Source: Pollenia angustigena (taxonomy: Eukaryota > Arthropoda > Insecta > Diptera > Polleniidae). From it: a DNA stretch of 64,000 nucleotides. The position numbers and the translations under genes are program-made. The notes under the pieces were generated by a model. The model searched no databases and was not told the DNA's origin. It saw nothing but the letters and a program-made list of their open reading frames with translations. Shown piece by piece: positions 1 through 11,014 of the stretch; the first letter of the stretch is position 1; the number at the start of each line of letters is the position of its first letter. The DNA lies in NCBI GenBank assembly GCA_930367215.1, contig OV884056.1, positions 228,895,127 to 228,959,126 on the forward strand, written 5' to 3'.

Positions 1-340
1 TTTTTTTGCGATTTTAAGCTTTTATGGCGGTTTTTTGTGGGGAAAAAACGTGGGCAGTATTGTTTGTTTTGTTTACATTTTATCAAATTGTATTTCTTGT
101 TCTTTCTCGCATTTGTTGTTTCATTCAGTCAATCCTAAAAAAATCCAATACAAAAAATAGCAAGTATCATAACACCTTTAGCAATCACTAAAAACCTATT
201 TTGTAACCTCAAAAAGCATATATTTGTGCAGGAGACACGTTTTGTTAATATAGTTAAATACTATTAAATTAACCCGTTCATGACCAACATTTTTAAAAGG
301 ACATTAAAAAAAACCAAGTAACAAGTATAAATAAAATTGA

Positions 341-812
341 AACAAGTAAGAAAGTACAGTCGGTCAAGCCCGACCATATGATACCCTACACCACAGTATT
401 TAAAAACACATCATGCTTTTATGTCCATATAAATATGGATTTATCTATGTTTATAAACTTCATTAAAATTTGTTTGAAAGTTTGTGAGAGGCAGAAATTG
501 CCCCCTACGTACCCTTGTGGTCCTATCTTCCCCCTATCTTCCCTCATAGTTCTACGATTCGGCCCATTTTCAATAGGCTTGGTCCTTGTGCCAATAAGAA
601 GCAATGACGCAAATTTTATCAAATTATCTCCAAAATTGCGACCTGTACTTCGCGCACAAGGTTACATGGACAGCCAGCCAGCCTGCTAGCCTGCCAGCCG
701 GACGGACATCGTTAGAAAGTGATTCTAACTTTAGGACCAATATTTTAAGATGTTACACACATCATCACAGATGCATAATACCCTCTCCACTATTGTGGTG
801 TGGGTATAAAAA
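341..812 (+). repeat. Dispersed repeat A, copy 1
   Basis: Starts near AACAAGTAAGAAAGT and ends at a GTGTGGGTATAAAAA-like tail. The near-terminal words ATACCCTACACCACA and TGTGGTGTGGGTAT are inverted with respect to each other. Related copies lie at 11015-11730 (reversed), 23544-24141 and 42115-43446, with a short divergent piece near 29645-29700. The internal block of GCCAGCC/GGACGGACATCG words recurs in all full copies. Short open frames inside are not conserved between copies and look meaningless. It could be a MITE or Helitron-like non-autonomous repeat; no target-site duplication settles this for this copy. Confidence 0.75.
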
Positions 813-2600
813 GAGTATAAAAGTATTAAAATTTAACAAATTACAATATGCAAGTAAACAATTTAAATTAAAATGAATTATCCAAAAATATCTTACAAAA
901 AATCTTTTCGCAAATTTAGTTCAGTGTATTGCTTGCGTGACACATGGCCGATTTTTCTCAACAACTGCTTAACAGCGAATTCATTTCAATTCGCCAGTTC
1001 ATATACCTTGTTAAATGTGCCTTGATTGCTGTTATATAGTTTTTTATCTATACAGCAGGACTTGAAGTTTTTCTACAATTTTAAAAAAGTTGGTCATTTT
1101 GGTAATTTTAAAGTACCTAAATACTTATAGGGGATTTCATGTCAAGTGACCCAATTTTAAAATCGATGTCTTTCGATTTAGATGAAATTTGCACCAAGGT
1201 TAGTCCTATTAGATAGTAGTTTAGACACAAATTTTCAACAAGATCAGTCAAAAGGTTTCTGAGTTAGAGGGGGTAAAAATTTTACATTTTGGCCAAACAG
1301 GTGTTCTTTGTCATCCATGTAACTTATTACCTATTGTTGTTAGCAAAATTTGTCACAAGTAGCTTAGATAGCTTTTGATCAATCTTTTGAAAAATAATTT
1401 TTTTGTTTCTTTAAAATTGTTTTTTAATTTTTTTTTTAATTTAAAACTTTTTTTTTCATTTTATTTTAACGGAAATGTTTTTTATTTTTTGCTCAAAAGA
1501 AAGCTTATGTGTTTTCCTTTAAGGTAGTTTTGGTCGCCTTTTGGGCTGCGAGTGGCTTATGTATATATAAAAAAAAATAGTTTCTAACCAAACCAGCATT
1601 TATACCTTCGATACTGTAATACCCACAATATTTAATCCCAGGAATAAAATAATTTTTTTCTATAGAAATGTAGACAAATTAGTTATTTTTATTTATTTGT
1701 AATAATAATTAAATTAATATAAAATAATATTAAAAAAGATAAATAATAATTTAATAAAATTTAATCTTAATCACATTAGATCCTTTTATATCCTAATTTT
1801 TTTAACATTTAATTTGTTGTAGATGATGAAGTGTTCAGGTTCTGCAAATTTTCAAATACGCAGTCTTTCATCTTTAATCCAAATACAAGCAAATGTTTCG
1901 GAATTATTAAAAATTATTAAAAGCTGATTTATACATGGCCACAACAACTACTTTTATTTTTTTCAAGTTCGAACCGCTACTTCTTTTTCCATTATCTTTG
2001 ACCTAGAATCGCGGCCTCCATAAACTTTAGCATAGATAACAGTGCTTTCTTAGTGCTATTATTTAAGGGTTAAGAGAACGTAAAACTTTTTGTTGTTTAA
2101 AATGTTATTGCATTTTTGATGCGTACGGCTGTCACACTTTGGATTTACCCATATATTGCTTTCAAAAGTTCATAACAAAGGCTTTAGCACAAAAAAAATA
2201 TAACGAATAATATATGCTATATATTTATCATTAATATCGGTAGACAAGTGTTAATTTTATTCAGTATTAACGGCACGACTAATATTTCATTCATCATTTC
2301 ATCAACTTGGATAATGTCTCTCTTCAAAAACTGCAAATTTAAAAAAAAAAAAAAAAATTTATCCATAGAATTTAAAATTTCTACTGTTTTTATAGTTAGG
2401 AAACCATAACTCATCAAAAAAATATAGTGGTCATCCAAGATCAATGCAAAAATTCGAATTTGTTGCATAGTGTTATAGGCGAGTTTTCGCTATGCAAGTT
2501 TGTAAGCCGATTCTTTTACTTACTTTTTGCACTCATATACAACTTTATAATTAAGGAATATTTGTGCCAATTAGGTTTCTCTTTTTAAATTTCTTTTTAG
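813..2600. other. AT-rich non-coding stretch upstream of the odorant receptor exons
   Basis: No exon with splice consensus and receptor-like translation was found here, so the 5' half of the receptor is either outside the window or unrecognised. Around 1130-1380 there is a more complex segment reminiscent of dispersed fly repeats, but no partner copy is visible in this window. A run of A occurs at 2341-2357. Bases 1-340 are likewise featureless. Confidence 0.5.
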
Positions 2601-4820
2601 ATTTGCCTTTGATTTTGAAACCTTTCCAGGCTATCAATTTGCTTATGTCTATACGGGTCTAGTAACACTATCCGTCGTTATGTATGCCACTGCAATAGAT
2701 GGTCTATTTGTATCGTTTGCCATTAATTTGGTATCACATTTTAAAATTTTACAAAAATCGATTATAGATAATACATTTATTAAACACGAGAAGGCATTAC
2801 ATTATGACCTAAAGTCATATATAAAATATCATAATTTAATATTGAATTTGTACAATGAATTAAGGGAAATTTATAGTCCCATAGTGTTTGGACAATTTCT
2901 GATGACATCGTTGCAAGTATGTGTGATTTTGTATCAAATGATGAAGGAAAGTAGACAAGATTTGTTTTAAAGTGTTTAATATTTCAAAACTTTTAGCATC
3001 TTTTTAGAATATGGATACATTTTTGGTATTGATAAATAACTGCGTTTTCTTATCGTCGATATTGCTGCAACTCTTTATTTACTGTTATGGCGGTGAAATA
3101 TTAAAACTAGAGGTAAGAAATTATGTCCTATTTGTATCTCTAATATTTTTTATATCTTATAAATAATATAACGACCTTAAGTTCATGAAATTTAATTTTT
3201 TATTAAATTATTTTTGTGAAGAAAGGAATTTTACAACATGAAAATTAATTAAAATTGTTATTGATAATCTTTCATTCTTGACGTGGCTCGGGCTCGAACC
3301 CTGGCCGGCAGGTTACCATGACATGTTTCGATCGCAACCACTCGATCTCCTCAGATGGATTTGCCGTCTTACACTCGCAGCCATCGACGACTGCTGACGT
3401 CACTAGTCAAACATCAATCCTTAAACCAAATTGTATTTTAACATTTGGTAGATCGAAATTTGCTTTCCTGAAGGATTATCCATCTTAATTGATTTTACAT
3501 GTTTTTTCCTTTACTTCTGTTTTTTCGTACTTTCGTCAAGAATTTTTCTTGAAGTCCAAGTACATTTTTTGTTTTTTCACTTTGTCTTTCTCTTTTCTGT
3601 TGACCTTTTTCAGCACAACTTGAAGGACAAATGTACACATAGAGCTCGTGCCTTAGCTTTAACAATAATTAGTATTGTGGTTATTTTGTTGAACTATTTA
3701 TGGTTTTTAATCCAAATTTTTAATATTTTTAATTAGGCTTAAGTTCAGAAAAGAGAAAGACAAAGTGAAAAAACAAAAAATGTACTTGGACTTCAAGAAA
3801 AATTCTTGACGAAAGTACGAAAAAACAGAAGTAAAGGAAAAAACATGTAAAATCAATTAAGATGGATAATCATTCAGGAAAGCAAATTTCGATCTACCAA
3901 ATGTTAAAATACAATTTGGTTTAAGGATTGATGTTTGACTAGTGACGTCAGCAGTCGTCGATGGCTGCGAGTGTAAGACGGCAAATCCATCTGAGGAGAT
4001 CGAGTGGTTGCGATCGAAACATGTCATGGTAACCTGCCGGCCAGGGTTCGAGCCCGAGCCACGTCAAGAATGAAAGATTATCAATAACAATTTTAATTAA
4101 TTTTCATGTTGTAAAATTCCTTTCTTCACAAAAATAATTTAATAAAAAATTAAATTTCATGAACTTAAGCCTAATTAAAAATATTAAAAATTTGGATTAA
4201 AAAACCATAAATAGTTCAACAAAATAACCACAATACTAATTAATATAACGACCTTTACAAACTTTCACTTTACTTTCAATCACTTCTCAACCTTAAGAGC
4301 AAGCGAATTTCATGGCCGCATAAACTGACCTTTCTATTTCCTTACTACACATAATATCCGTTTTCCCACACAAATGTTACTTCCGCTGTCATTAAAATGA
4401 ATCAAAGAATGAATAAAATTTTCTCATTTCTTTATTTCTAACTTTCGTTTCATTTGGTCTAATAAATTAGAGTATCATGGTTGGAATTTCAGTACAACTA
4501 TCAAATTGGTATAATTTGAAGCCAATACATCGTCGCATGCTGCTGTTGTTAATGTTACGCTCCCAACGTGAAGCAATTATTAAAGCCGGTTTTTATGAGG
4601 CATCTTTGGCCAACTTTATGGCGGTAATTAGTACATAGATTTATGTGCTTTTATATTTAAAGTTTATCGTCTTGAGTTTTTATTGTTCTTGTATTTATTA
4701 CTAATGAATGTGGCGTAATTTCTAATATATTTTGTTTCTTCATCGTTATCTCTCTCTTCTACTTTTTAGATTTTAAAAGCTGCCGTCTCCTATATAACAC
4801 TTATACAGTCGATTGAGTAG
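2601..4820 (+). CDS. Insect odorant receptor (7tm_6 family), C-terminal half, four exons
   Basis: Model: join(2601..2916, 3008..3112, 4471..4623, 4770..4820), about 207 residues, stop TAG at 4818. All junctions are phase 0 with GT/AG ends (GTATGT, GTAAGA, GTAATT donors), and the first acceptor TTTTTAG precedes 2601. The translation has the hallmarks of insect odorant receptors: an FETFPGYQFAY segment before a hydrophobic helix, then LFIYCYGGEILKLE, then SNWYNLKP followed by RRMLLLLMLRSQ, and an ending that runs through a hydrophobic helix to SYITLIQSIE. These membrane proteins work with the co-receptor Orco as odour-gated channels in sensory neurons. The N-terminal roughly half (full members are about 380-400 residues) is not seen. 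The first donor is the least certain: coding-looking sequence (VCVILYQMMKES) continues past it, but the only other GT nearby breaks the frame. I cannot name the orthologue. Confidence 0.82.
3177..3599 (-). repeat. Left arm of a 423-bp inverted repeat
   Basis: Reverse complement of 3746-4168, nearly perfect by eye (one clear difference near 3470). The 146-bp spacer 3600-3745 holds unique sequence and then an inverted copy of the SINE tail (about 3678-3745). Confidence 0.9.
3179..4240 (+). mobile_element. Palindromic tRNA-derived SINE insertion in a receptor intron
   Basis: The 1,062-bp insert is bounded by a perfect 15-bp direct repeat (3164-3178 and 4241-4255), a target-site duplication typical of target-primed reverse transcription. 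It contains an inverted SINE body, a spacer, an inverted tail, a forward SINE body and a forward tail. The forward body has a tRNA-like A box (about 3997-4007, AGATCGAGTGG) and B box (4045-4055, GGTTCGAGCCC). The tail ends in ACCACAATACTAAT. Related pieces lie at 13561-13655 and 33232-33510. Confidence 0.85.
3746..4168 (+). repeat. Right arm of a 423-bp inverted repeat (SINE body)
   Basis: Forward-orientation SINE body carrying the tRNA-like boxes, followed by the 72-bp tail 4169-4240. Confidence 0.9.
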
Positions 4821-5390
4821 CTAACAATCTATCTATTATTAATATAAAATCTGCTATTTTATGTGTTTTGGAAATGCTGCTGCTTAACAATTTATGCGTT
4901 TTTTTTATACGAGTAATTTTATTAGTGCTGCTATTTAGTTGTTGATAAGAAAAAGAGCTTTTCAAGCTTTTTTTACACAATTTCACATTATCAACGAAAG
5001 ATGTCGCTGATGTACAAATTTATTTGTTCACCGTTTTTAATTAAATAACTAAATATATGAAATAGATATGGCTTAAAAACACATACATATATACATAGAT
5101 ACTTTTTTAAACAAGATCTTGCAAGTTCATGTTTTCTTAATTACAAATTTTAAATTGAAATGTTTATTAAACATGCAGTATAGAGCCGAAAATTAATGAA
5201 TGAAATAAATGTTGTATACTTAAATTTAAAATAAATGCATTATTTGCCAAGAATTGACTATATAATGGTTTTATGTTTTTTCCTGATCAAAATTTCATCA
5301 TTAAAAGCAATTCAAGCACATGGTGTCCGCTGGGAAGGTATACTGCTTTGTTTGTTTATAATTTTTGATTAAATAAAAGAGAATGGATCT
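4821..5390. other. Non-coding stretch downstream of the receptor
   Basis: AT-rich sequence with several AATAAA words (for example near 5205) that could serve as the receptor poly(A) signal. Nothing else recognised. Confidence 0.4.
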
Positions 5391-5394
5391 TATA

Positions 5395-5870
5395 TTGATA
5401 AATGTTTTATTTCATGTCGGCAATTATACATGGAATACAACATCAGATAAATGTCCGCCTCTGTTAGTCACACAAATACGAGCCCTTTTAAGCACATTTA
5501 TCATTACATGCTCCCACACTTCACGTTGATGAATTGTTTTGAACACTTTCTTGAGCAGCAGTAATGTTTTCAGCCGATCTTGCAGTACGTTGTGGACAAT
5601 GCTTGGGTCTATCTTTCTTCGAAATCATTCACTTCACGGTAAATAGTGTGTTTTGTTGGCACGTTGCTTCTCCCAAAAATTTCACGTAACTTTCTTATCG
5701 TCACAGTGATCGATGATTGATTTTGATAAAATGTTTTAACGATTAAAACACGTTGGTTTATCGAATATTTTTCCATAATAAATTTTGCCAAGGGTGTACT
5801 TCACGGCTGCCAAATATGAACTGTCAAGACTAATGTTTACCAAAATGGCGGCAAGACACCCTGTAGATAT
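5395..5870 (-). pseudogene. Mariner-like transposase remnant, internally deleted
   Basis: Read on the minus strand, 5788-5609 gives a helix-turn-helix N-terminus beginning MEKYSINQRVLIVKTFYQNQ, the style of the DUF4817 domain in insect mariner-like elements. After a stop the sequence continues in other frames to a C-terminus resembling the RGGHL-D-VVFHV ending of mariner transposases (about 5455-5400). The catalytic core is missing. A GGGTGTC-rich end lies at about 5860-5868; I found no matching terminal repeat on the other side. Confidence 0.65.
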
Positions 5871-5875
5871 ATTAT

Positions 5876-7067
5876 AAAGGGTTATCCATTTTGCGGTTTC
5901 AAAATTAAACTTAAATAAAACACATATAAAATATTTTTTTCATGATATTTCCTTTTTATTATAAAGTTTGAACGTTGACATTATGTGTGAAACACTATTT
6001 AAATGACCACCACGCGAAGTGTTGCAAGCATACTACAAAATGGTGATTGTGGCACAGGCACATATCGTGCTTTAAGAGGAGATTATGGTTTACATAATCG
6101 TCCAACTACGCAAGCAATTGGCAAAATTGTGAAGAAATTTGAAGAGACTGGAGTGGTTACAGATATTGCAAGGCCAGTGTATCATCGTTTCGCTCGTTCC
6201 GCTGAAAATATCGCTGTTGTAAGTGAAAGTGTTGCCGAAGACCCGAATGTGTCGATTCCTCGTCGTTCTAAGGAATTAGGACTGTATGGTCGTATGATAA
6301 CCGACTTTTTTTGCCTACTATTGAAGAATACGACTTGGAGAATAAGCGCTTTCAACAAGACGGTGCCACATGCCACACGCCTCGAGCGAATATTTTTTTG
6401 TGGGGCAACGCGAAAGACCGTGTTTATGCAGATAAACCTTTAACTCTTGAGCACCAACATTCGTCAAGTTATGGCTGAGATACCGCCCAATATGTGTCAA
6501 AAAGCGGTCCAAAATTACCTCAAAAGAATTGCAATCTTTGATTCTTCGCGTGGTGGAGCTGTAGCCCAAATCCACACCTATATACAGTCCACACTCCACA
6601 AAACGTATTGGCGTTTCGTTCGGACCATTACAAGACGTAATCGGCGTTTTTATTGGTCCAATCGAACCGGATATTTGGATGGGTTAGAGTTTTCGGGATT
6701 AGTTGGAGAAAAAAGGTGATATTTTTCTATTTATTTGATTTTTTTTTGGTTTTGTAACATTTGGTTACAAAATAAACAAAATATTGCAAAATAGTTTACA
6801 CACCTCTAGCGAATATTTTTTTGTGGGGCAACGCGAAAGACCGTGTTTATTCAGATAAACCTTTAACCCTTGAGCACCAACATTCGTCAAGTTATGGCTG
6901 AGATACCGCCCAATATGTGTCAAAAAGTGGTACAAAATAACCTCAAAAGAATCAAAGATTGCAACACTTCGCGTGGTGGTCATTTAAATGATATAGAGTT
7001 TCACACATAATGTCAACGTTCAAACTTTATAATAAAAAAGAAATATCAATAAAAAAAAATATTTTAT
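5876..7067 (+). mobile_element. Rearranged mariner-like element with inverted ends
   Basis: Bases 5928-6035 are the inverted complement of 6961-7067. The plus strand encodes transposase fragments: an N-terminal HTH and linker (6040-6290, containing LHNRPTTQAIGKIVKKFEET), then after frame slips FQQDGATCHT (about 6346-6376, including the second catalytic Asp), IFLWGNAKDRVYADKP and a C-terminus. The C-terminal block occurs twice, at 6383-6530 and 6808-6955, and the second copy runs into the SRGGHLNDIEFHT ending. Because the left arm is an inverted copy of that C-terminus, the apparent MTTTRSVA start at 6003 is an artefact of the rearrangement. Non-functional. Confidence 0.7.
6555..6806 (+). repeat. 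Direct repeat shared with 7605-7848
   Basis: About 250 bp, nearly identical to 7605-7848. It interrupts the duplicated mariner C-terminal blocks and contains GAAACGTATTGGCGTTTCG and GGTCCAATCGAACCGG. Confidence 0.85.
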
Positions 7068-7074
7068 ATATGTT

Positions 7075-7697
7075 CACGTCTGGCAGCGGATTCCCCATCT
7101 CTGATGTCAATTGTGTGTGAAGGGAGTGGACAACTTTAGGCGCCACTGTCATCATGTTTTATATTTAAAAATTTTCTTTAAGTTCTACTTATGTATTTTT
7201 GGTTAATTTTTTATTGTTGTAACTTACAAACTTTCAAGTCGAGTCGTTGTTTAGAAGCCATATTGGACTTCTGTTTTTTTATACTCGCGTTTTAACTTAA
7301 ATTTCTTGGAAAGTTGATATTTTGTAATAAATTTTGTATGTTGTCAATAAATAAATGGAAGTTTATAATGTTTTTGGAAAAAACAGGAAAGTGTTTTAAT
7401 TTGGTTAAAGGTGCTTTTCTTTCGTTTAAAATATCTGTGCCTTTTTCTCGTTCTCCTTTTAGCCTTTATAATACCACCAAGTTGCTTGGAAGCCACCCAA
7501 TACACTCCACGAAACGTATCGGCGTTTCGCCCGGACCACGCAATCGGCGTTCTCTCGGGGAATATACCAAGGCGTTTGGATCCTTGGCTGGTATTCTGGA
7601 GCTGTAGCCCAAATCCACACCTATATACAGTCCACACTCCACGAAACGTATTGGCGTTTCGTTCGGACCATTACAAGACGTAATCGGCGTTTTTATT
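7075..7697 (+). repeat. 625-bp direct repeat, copy 1
   Basis: Matches 9610-10238 from TGTTCACGTCTG through TTACAAGACGTAATCGGCG. Copy 1 lacks about 32 bp present in copy 2 near 10005-10036 and differs around 7290. Each copy carries internal variants of a GAAACGTATYGGCGTTTCG motif. The arrangement (two direct copies about 2.5 kb apart) recalls LTRs, but no primer-binding site, polypurine tract or clear TG...CA boundary was found. Confidence 0.8.
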
Positions 7698-7849
7698 GGT
7701 CCAATCGAACCGGATATTTGGATGGGTTAGAGTTTTCGGGATTAGTTGGAGAAAAAAGGTGATATTTTTCTATTCATTTGATTTTTTGTTGGTTTTGTAG
7801 CATTTGGTTACAAAATAAACAAAATATTGCAAAATAGTTTACAAACCAT

Positions 7850-9000
7850 TGGTGGTTACTTTTAGTATAAAAGTGGGTTTTGTCTTCGCTAAATATCAGT
7901 GCTGTTCAAACTTATTTTATTTGGCAATACCATGTTTCGGCGACAGCTGATATTTTTATTTGACATTTTTATCTTCTTTTTTGTTTGTTTTTCTATAATT
8001 GCTTTTGTTCTAGTGTGTTAATAATTGTTTATTTTTTTAAATAATTTTTTGGCAAGAAAATAGAAGTTTTTAGTGTTAATATACATATATGTATATATAA
8101 AAAATACGAAGACAAATTTTTGTGCAAAAACTTTCAGTCAAGATGAGTTTAAATAAAAAGAAAGATAAAGATTAACACAATTTAAGCTAAGGAAACTACA
8201 CACCAACTTTATTAAGGAAAAAGCCAAAACAACAACAACATACATGTCAGCTATAAATCCAATTATGATTTGTCTTAAATTTCTTTTGAATGAGGATTCT
8301 GATTGGATTTGCAGACGACACATATAAAGAAAGTATATCAGCACAATTGGTGTAGATTCTAAAATTGAAACCATAGAATCGAATGGTAAAACAATAAAGT
8401 TGCACTAAGACTGGTTGCTGCTGAACAATTACTACTCAACTCATTGTGAGTTATTATTTTATTGTAAATAAACAGAAAACTACGGTACATTTTGATAAAA
8501 ATTTAAAAATATACATAATTTAGCCAATTTTCAGACACCATGTAGAAATTTTTATCGAGAACTATATTTTTTTATCATTCAACAAAATTGACATCTAATA
8601 TGTCAACGAACTATTTTTACGTATCAGAATGTTTTGTTTCTGTAATTTTTTTTGTAAAAAATTGACCGCTTCATTTCAATTTTATTGTAAATATTTGGGA
8701 ATTTTGTATTGTTGTCATTTTTTATGTGTTTTAGTTGAAAAGGTATTAAGCCATTTTGTAGCCAAATTTTGGAAATTTTTGTTGGCTATTTTATTAAAAA
8801 AATTTGGCCATTTTTGGTCACCAAGTTTTGGCACCTCTGCCTGTTGGTAGAGCTAAACTACGTGTGTTTGCATAGTATTTGATCTTTGCGAACATATACT
8901 AGTTTTTGATAGCTTTAATTTTTTATTTCTTGTAAGCTGTGATTTTCTTGAAATTAAAAGTTTTTGTTTTAAACTTGTTTAGTCATTTTTATAGCACGTT
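7850..9000. other. Stretch between the two 625-bp repeats, no gene seen
   Basis: Begins just after the module shared with 6555-6806. Near 7865 there is a TATAAAA word followed by CAGTGCTGTTC, which could be a promoter of the surrounding retroelement-like unit. The rest to 9000 is T-rich, with no frame I would call coding. Confidence 0.35.
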
Positions 9001-9116
9001 TTGCTTTTTTAGTTCTTAACATTTATCGGACAGATTGGTATTGAGCTGGCTGCTTGAGTCATGACCATACCTGGTGTACTTCCAAGAGTTGAGGCAAATG
9101 CAAACTCTGCAGTAAT

Positions 9117-9314
9117 ATGCATCGCACACTGTTGCATAAGGAGTATAAACGACCTAGTTCGTCGAAGGTGGCCAAAACCAAGCCTTTGCAGTATGGACCT
9201 CGTTCGTCCAAATGCCGAGAGCAAAATAGACCTCGTTCGTCTAATGGCTCCACCAGGGGACCTCGTTCGTCCGATGGTCATGAGAGTACGAGACCTAGTT
9301 CGTCTCAAGCTTAG
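9117..9314 (+). other. Arg/Ser-rich repeat tract, possible exon or captured coding fragment
   Basis: A 13-bp word GACC(T/G)(A/C)GTTCGTC-like unit (GACCTAGTTCGTC or GACCTCGTTCGTC) recurs at 9151, 9196, 9229, 9259 and 9292. All spacings are multiples of three (45, 33, 30, 33). In one plus frame this encodes (R/G)P(R/S)SS(K/N/D/Q) five times within a 65-residue basic open frame. The other frames read repeated DLVR or, on the minus strand, RTRS. Frame-preserving spacing suggests selection for coding at some time, but which frame and what gene are unknown. It lies between the two 625-bp repeats. Another open segment follows at 9389-9500. Confidence 0.35.
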
Positions 9315-9609
9315 GTTCTGGGACCTCTGAAGAACCGAAATACTCGCCGTCGCCGCCGACAAAAACACAATGGTCTGGTACGACAGAATTGACAGAATGG
9401 TACCCTCACACTAGATCAGGTAATCTTAATCGTGGCAGAAGCACTAAAAAAGGAAGGAAAAAAATTGGTAACAACTGCAGTTTATTGGACTATTGCGAGC
9501 TTTTGGGAACTTATATATATATTTTATCAGTTTTTTTTTTTGGATTTTTTTCTTTCTTTATGCAGTTTTTCATGTGCTTTTTGGATTGCTATACAGTAAG
9601 GCCGGCGGG

Positions 9610-10238
9610 ATGTTCACGTCTGAACAGAAGGCAGCGGATTTCCTATCTCTGGTGTCAATTGTGTGTGAAGGGAGTTGACAACTTTAGGCGCCACTGTCAT
9701 CATGTTTCATATTTAAAAATTTTCTTTACGTTTGACATATTTATTTTTGGTTAATTTTTTAGTGTTGTAACTTACAAACTTTCAAGTCGAGTCGTTGTTT
9801 AAAAGCCATATTGGACGGCTGTTTTTTTTATACTCGCGGTAATAAATTTTGTATTTTGGCAATAAATAAATGGAAGTTTATAATGTTTTTGGAAAAAACA
9901 GGAAAGTGTTTTTATTTGGTTAAAGGTGCTTTTCCTTCGTTTTAAATATCTGTGCCTTTTTCTGGTTCTCTTTTTAGCCTTTATAATACCACCAAGTTGC
10001 TTGGATACTTGGTTGATATTTTAGCGCTGAATCCGGAAGCCACCCAATACAGTCCACGAAACGTATCGGCGTTTCGCCCGGACCACGCAATCGGCGTTCT
10101 CTCGGGGAATATACCAAGGTGTTGGATCCTTGGCTGGTATTCTGGAGCTGTAGCCCAAATCCACCCCTATATACAGTCCACACTTCACGAAACGTATTGG
10201 CGTTTCGTCCGGACCATTACAAGACGTAATCGGCGTAT
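9610..10238 (+). repeat. 625-bp direct repeat, copy 2
   Basis: Second copy of 7075-7697, with a 10-bp extra segment near its start (TGAACAGAAG) and the fuller central part. Sequence diverges right after GTAATCGGCGT. Confidence 0.8.
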
Positions 10239-11014
10239 TTATTTTGGATAACAAATTATTTTGTGACGGTAGCCCAGAAGTTAGTGCCCCATGTGAAATA
10301 TTTGAATAACTCATTGTGTTATTTAAAGAATAAATACCTAAAAAAATAAATAAAACATTTTTTTTTTCTTTTTCTTTTTTTGCTTTGCGAATGCTGTTGT
10401 GCCGTCGAATAAATTTTGCGATTTTGAGATTTACTTTCGCATTGCAGAAAACCGACTTGCAACGTATATTCTCATTGACTATCGCATCGCAAAACTGTAT
10501 TAGCCCGCTGGTCTTATGTCAGCAGTTTTACGCCGAATATTGTCTTTTAAGTCCTTTATTGCTTGCTAATATTCAAATAAGAGTTTAAAAAAGGGAGTTT
10601 TTTTTTTAAATTAAATTTAAAAATTTCAAAAATATTTTGTCTGCTAGAAGTGAAGCTTGCATATATTAAACCCAAAAAAAAAATATTCAAAATAATTCTT
10701 TTAAAAGAGAAATTTAAAACTGTTTACTTTTTTTTATTATTGTTAATTTACTAAAAGAATCACTAAATAAAGTAGTTTAAATAAATAAAAAAATATTAGT
10801 ATTTTTGTAATCTGTGGACTCCAATCAAAAAAATGTGATATTTCAGAGCATGCGGACAAAAATTACTTCACCCAACGTTGTAACCAAACAAACATTTTTA
10901 GCGATATTATTTGTGTTTGTACGCAGCCGGTATCCTGGGGTAGGAAAAGCCAAACCTTCGAAAGAATGAATTCTATGTCGAACTAGCTTGTTGATATCTG
11001 CTCGATAGTGTTGT
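10239..11014. other. Non-coding stretch
   Basis: AT-rich. An open frame at 10385-10588 has no recognisable domain and sits in repeat-like sequence; I do not call it a gene. Confidence 0.4.

Noticed and set aside
378..876. Overlapping open frames in repeat A
   Set aside because: The frames differ between the copies of the repeat and have no domain; they are by-products of a dispersed repeat.
2217..2468. Minus-strand open frame upstream of the receptor
   Set aside because: Runs through a poly(A)/poly(T) stretch, no domain, no splice context.
6003..6040. MTTTRSVA start of a transposase-like frame
   Set aside because: It is the inverted copy of the C-terminal SRGGHLND region, not a true N-terminus.
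8138..8374. Hydrophobic minus-strand frame
   Set aside because: AT-rich chance frame; no family resemblance and no neighbours.
7075..10238. LTR retrotransposon call
   Set aside because: Direct repeats are present, but no primer-binding site, polypurine tract, gag/pol frame or target duplication was found.
10385..10588. Cys/Leu-rich open frame
   Set aside because: Follows the 625-bp repeat in non-coding sequence; no recognisable motif.
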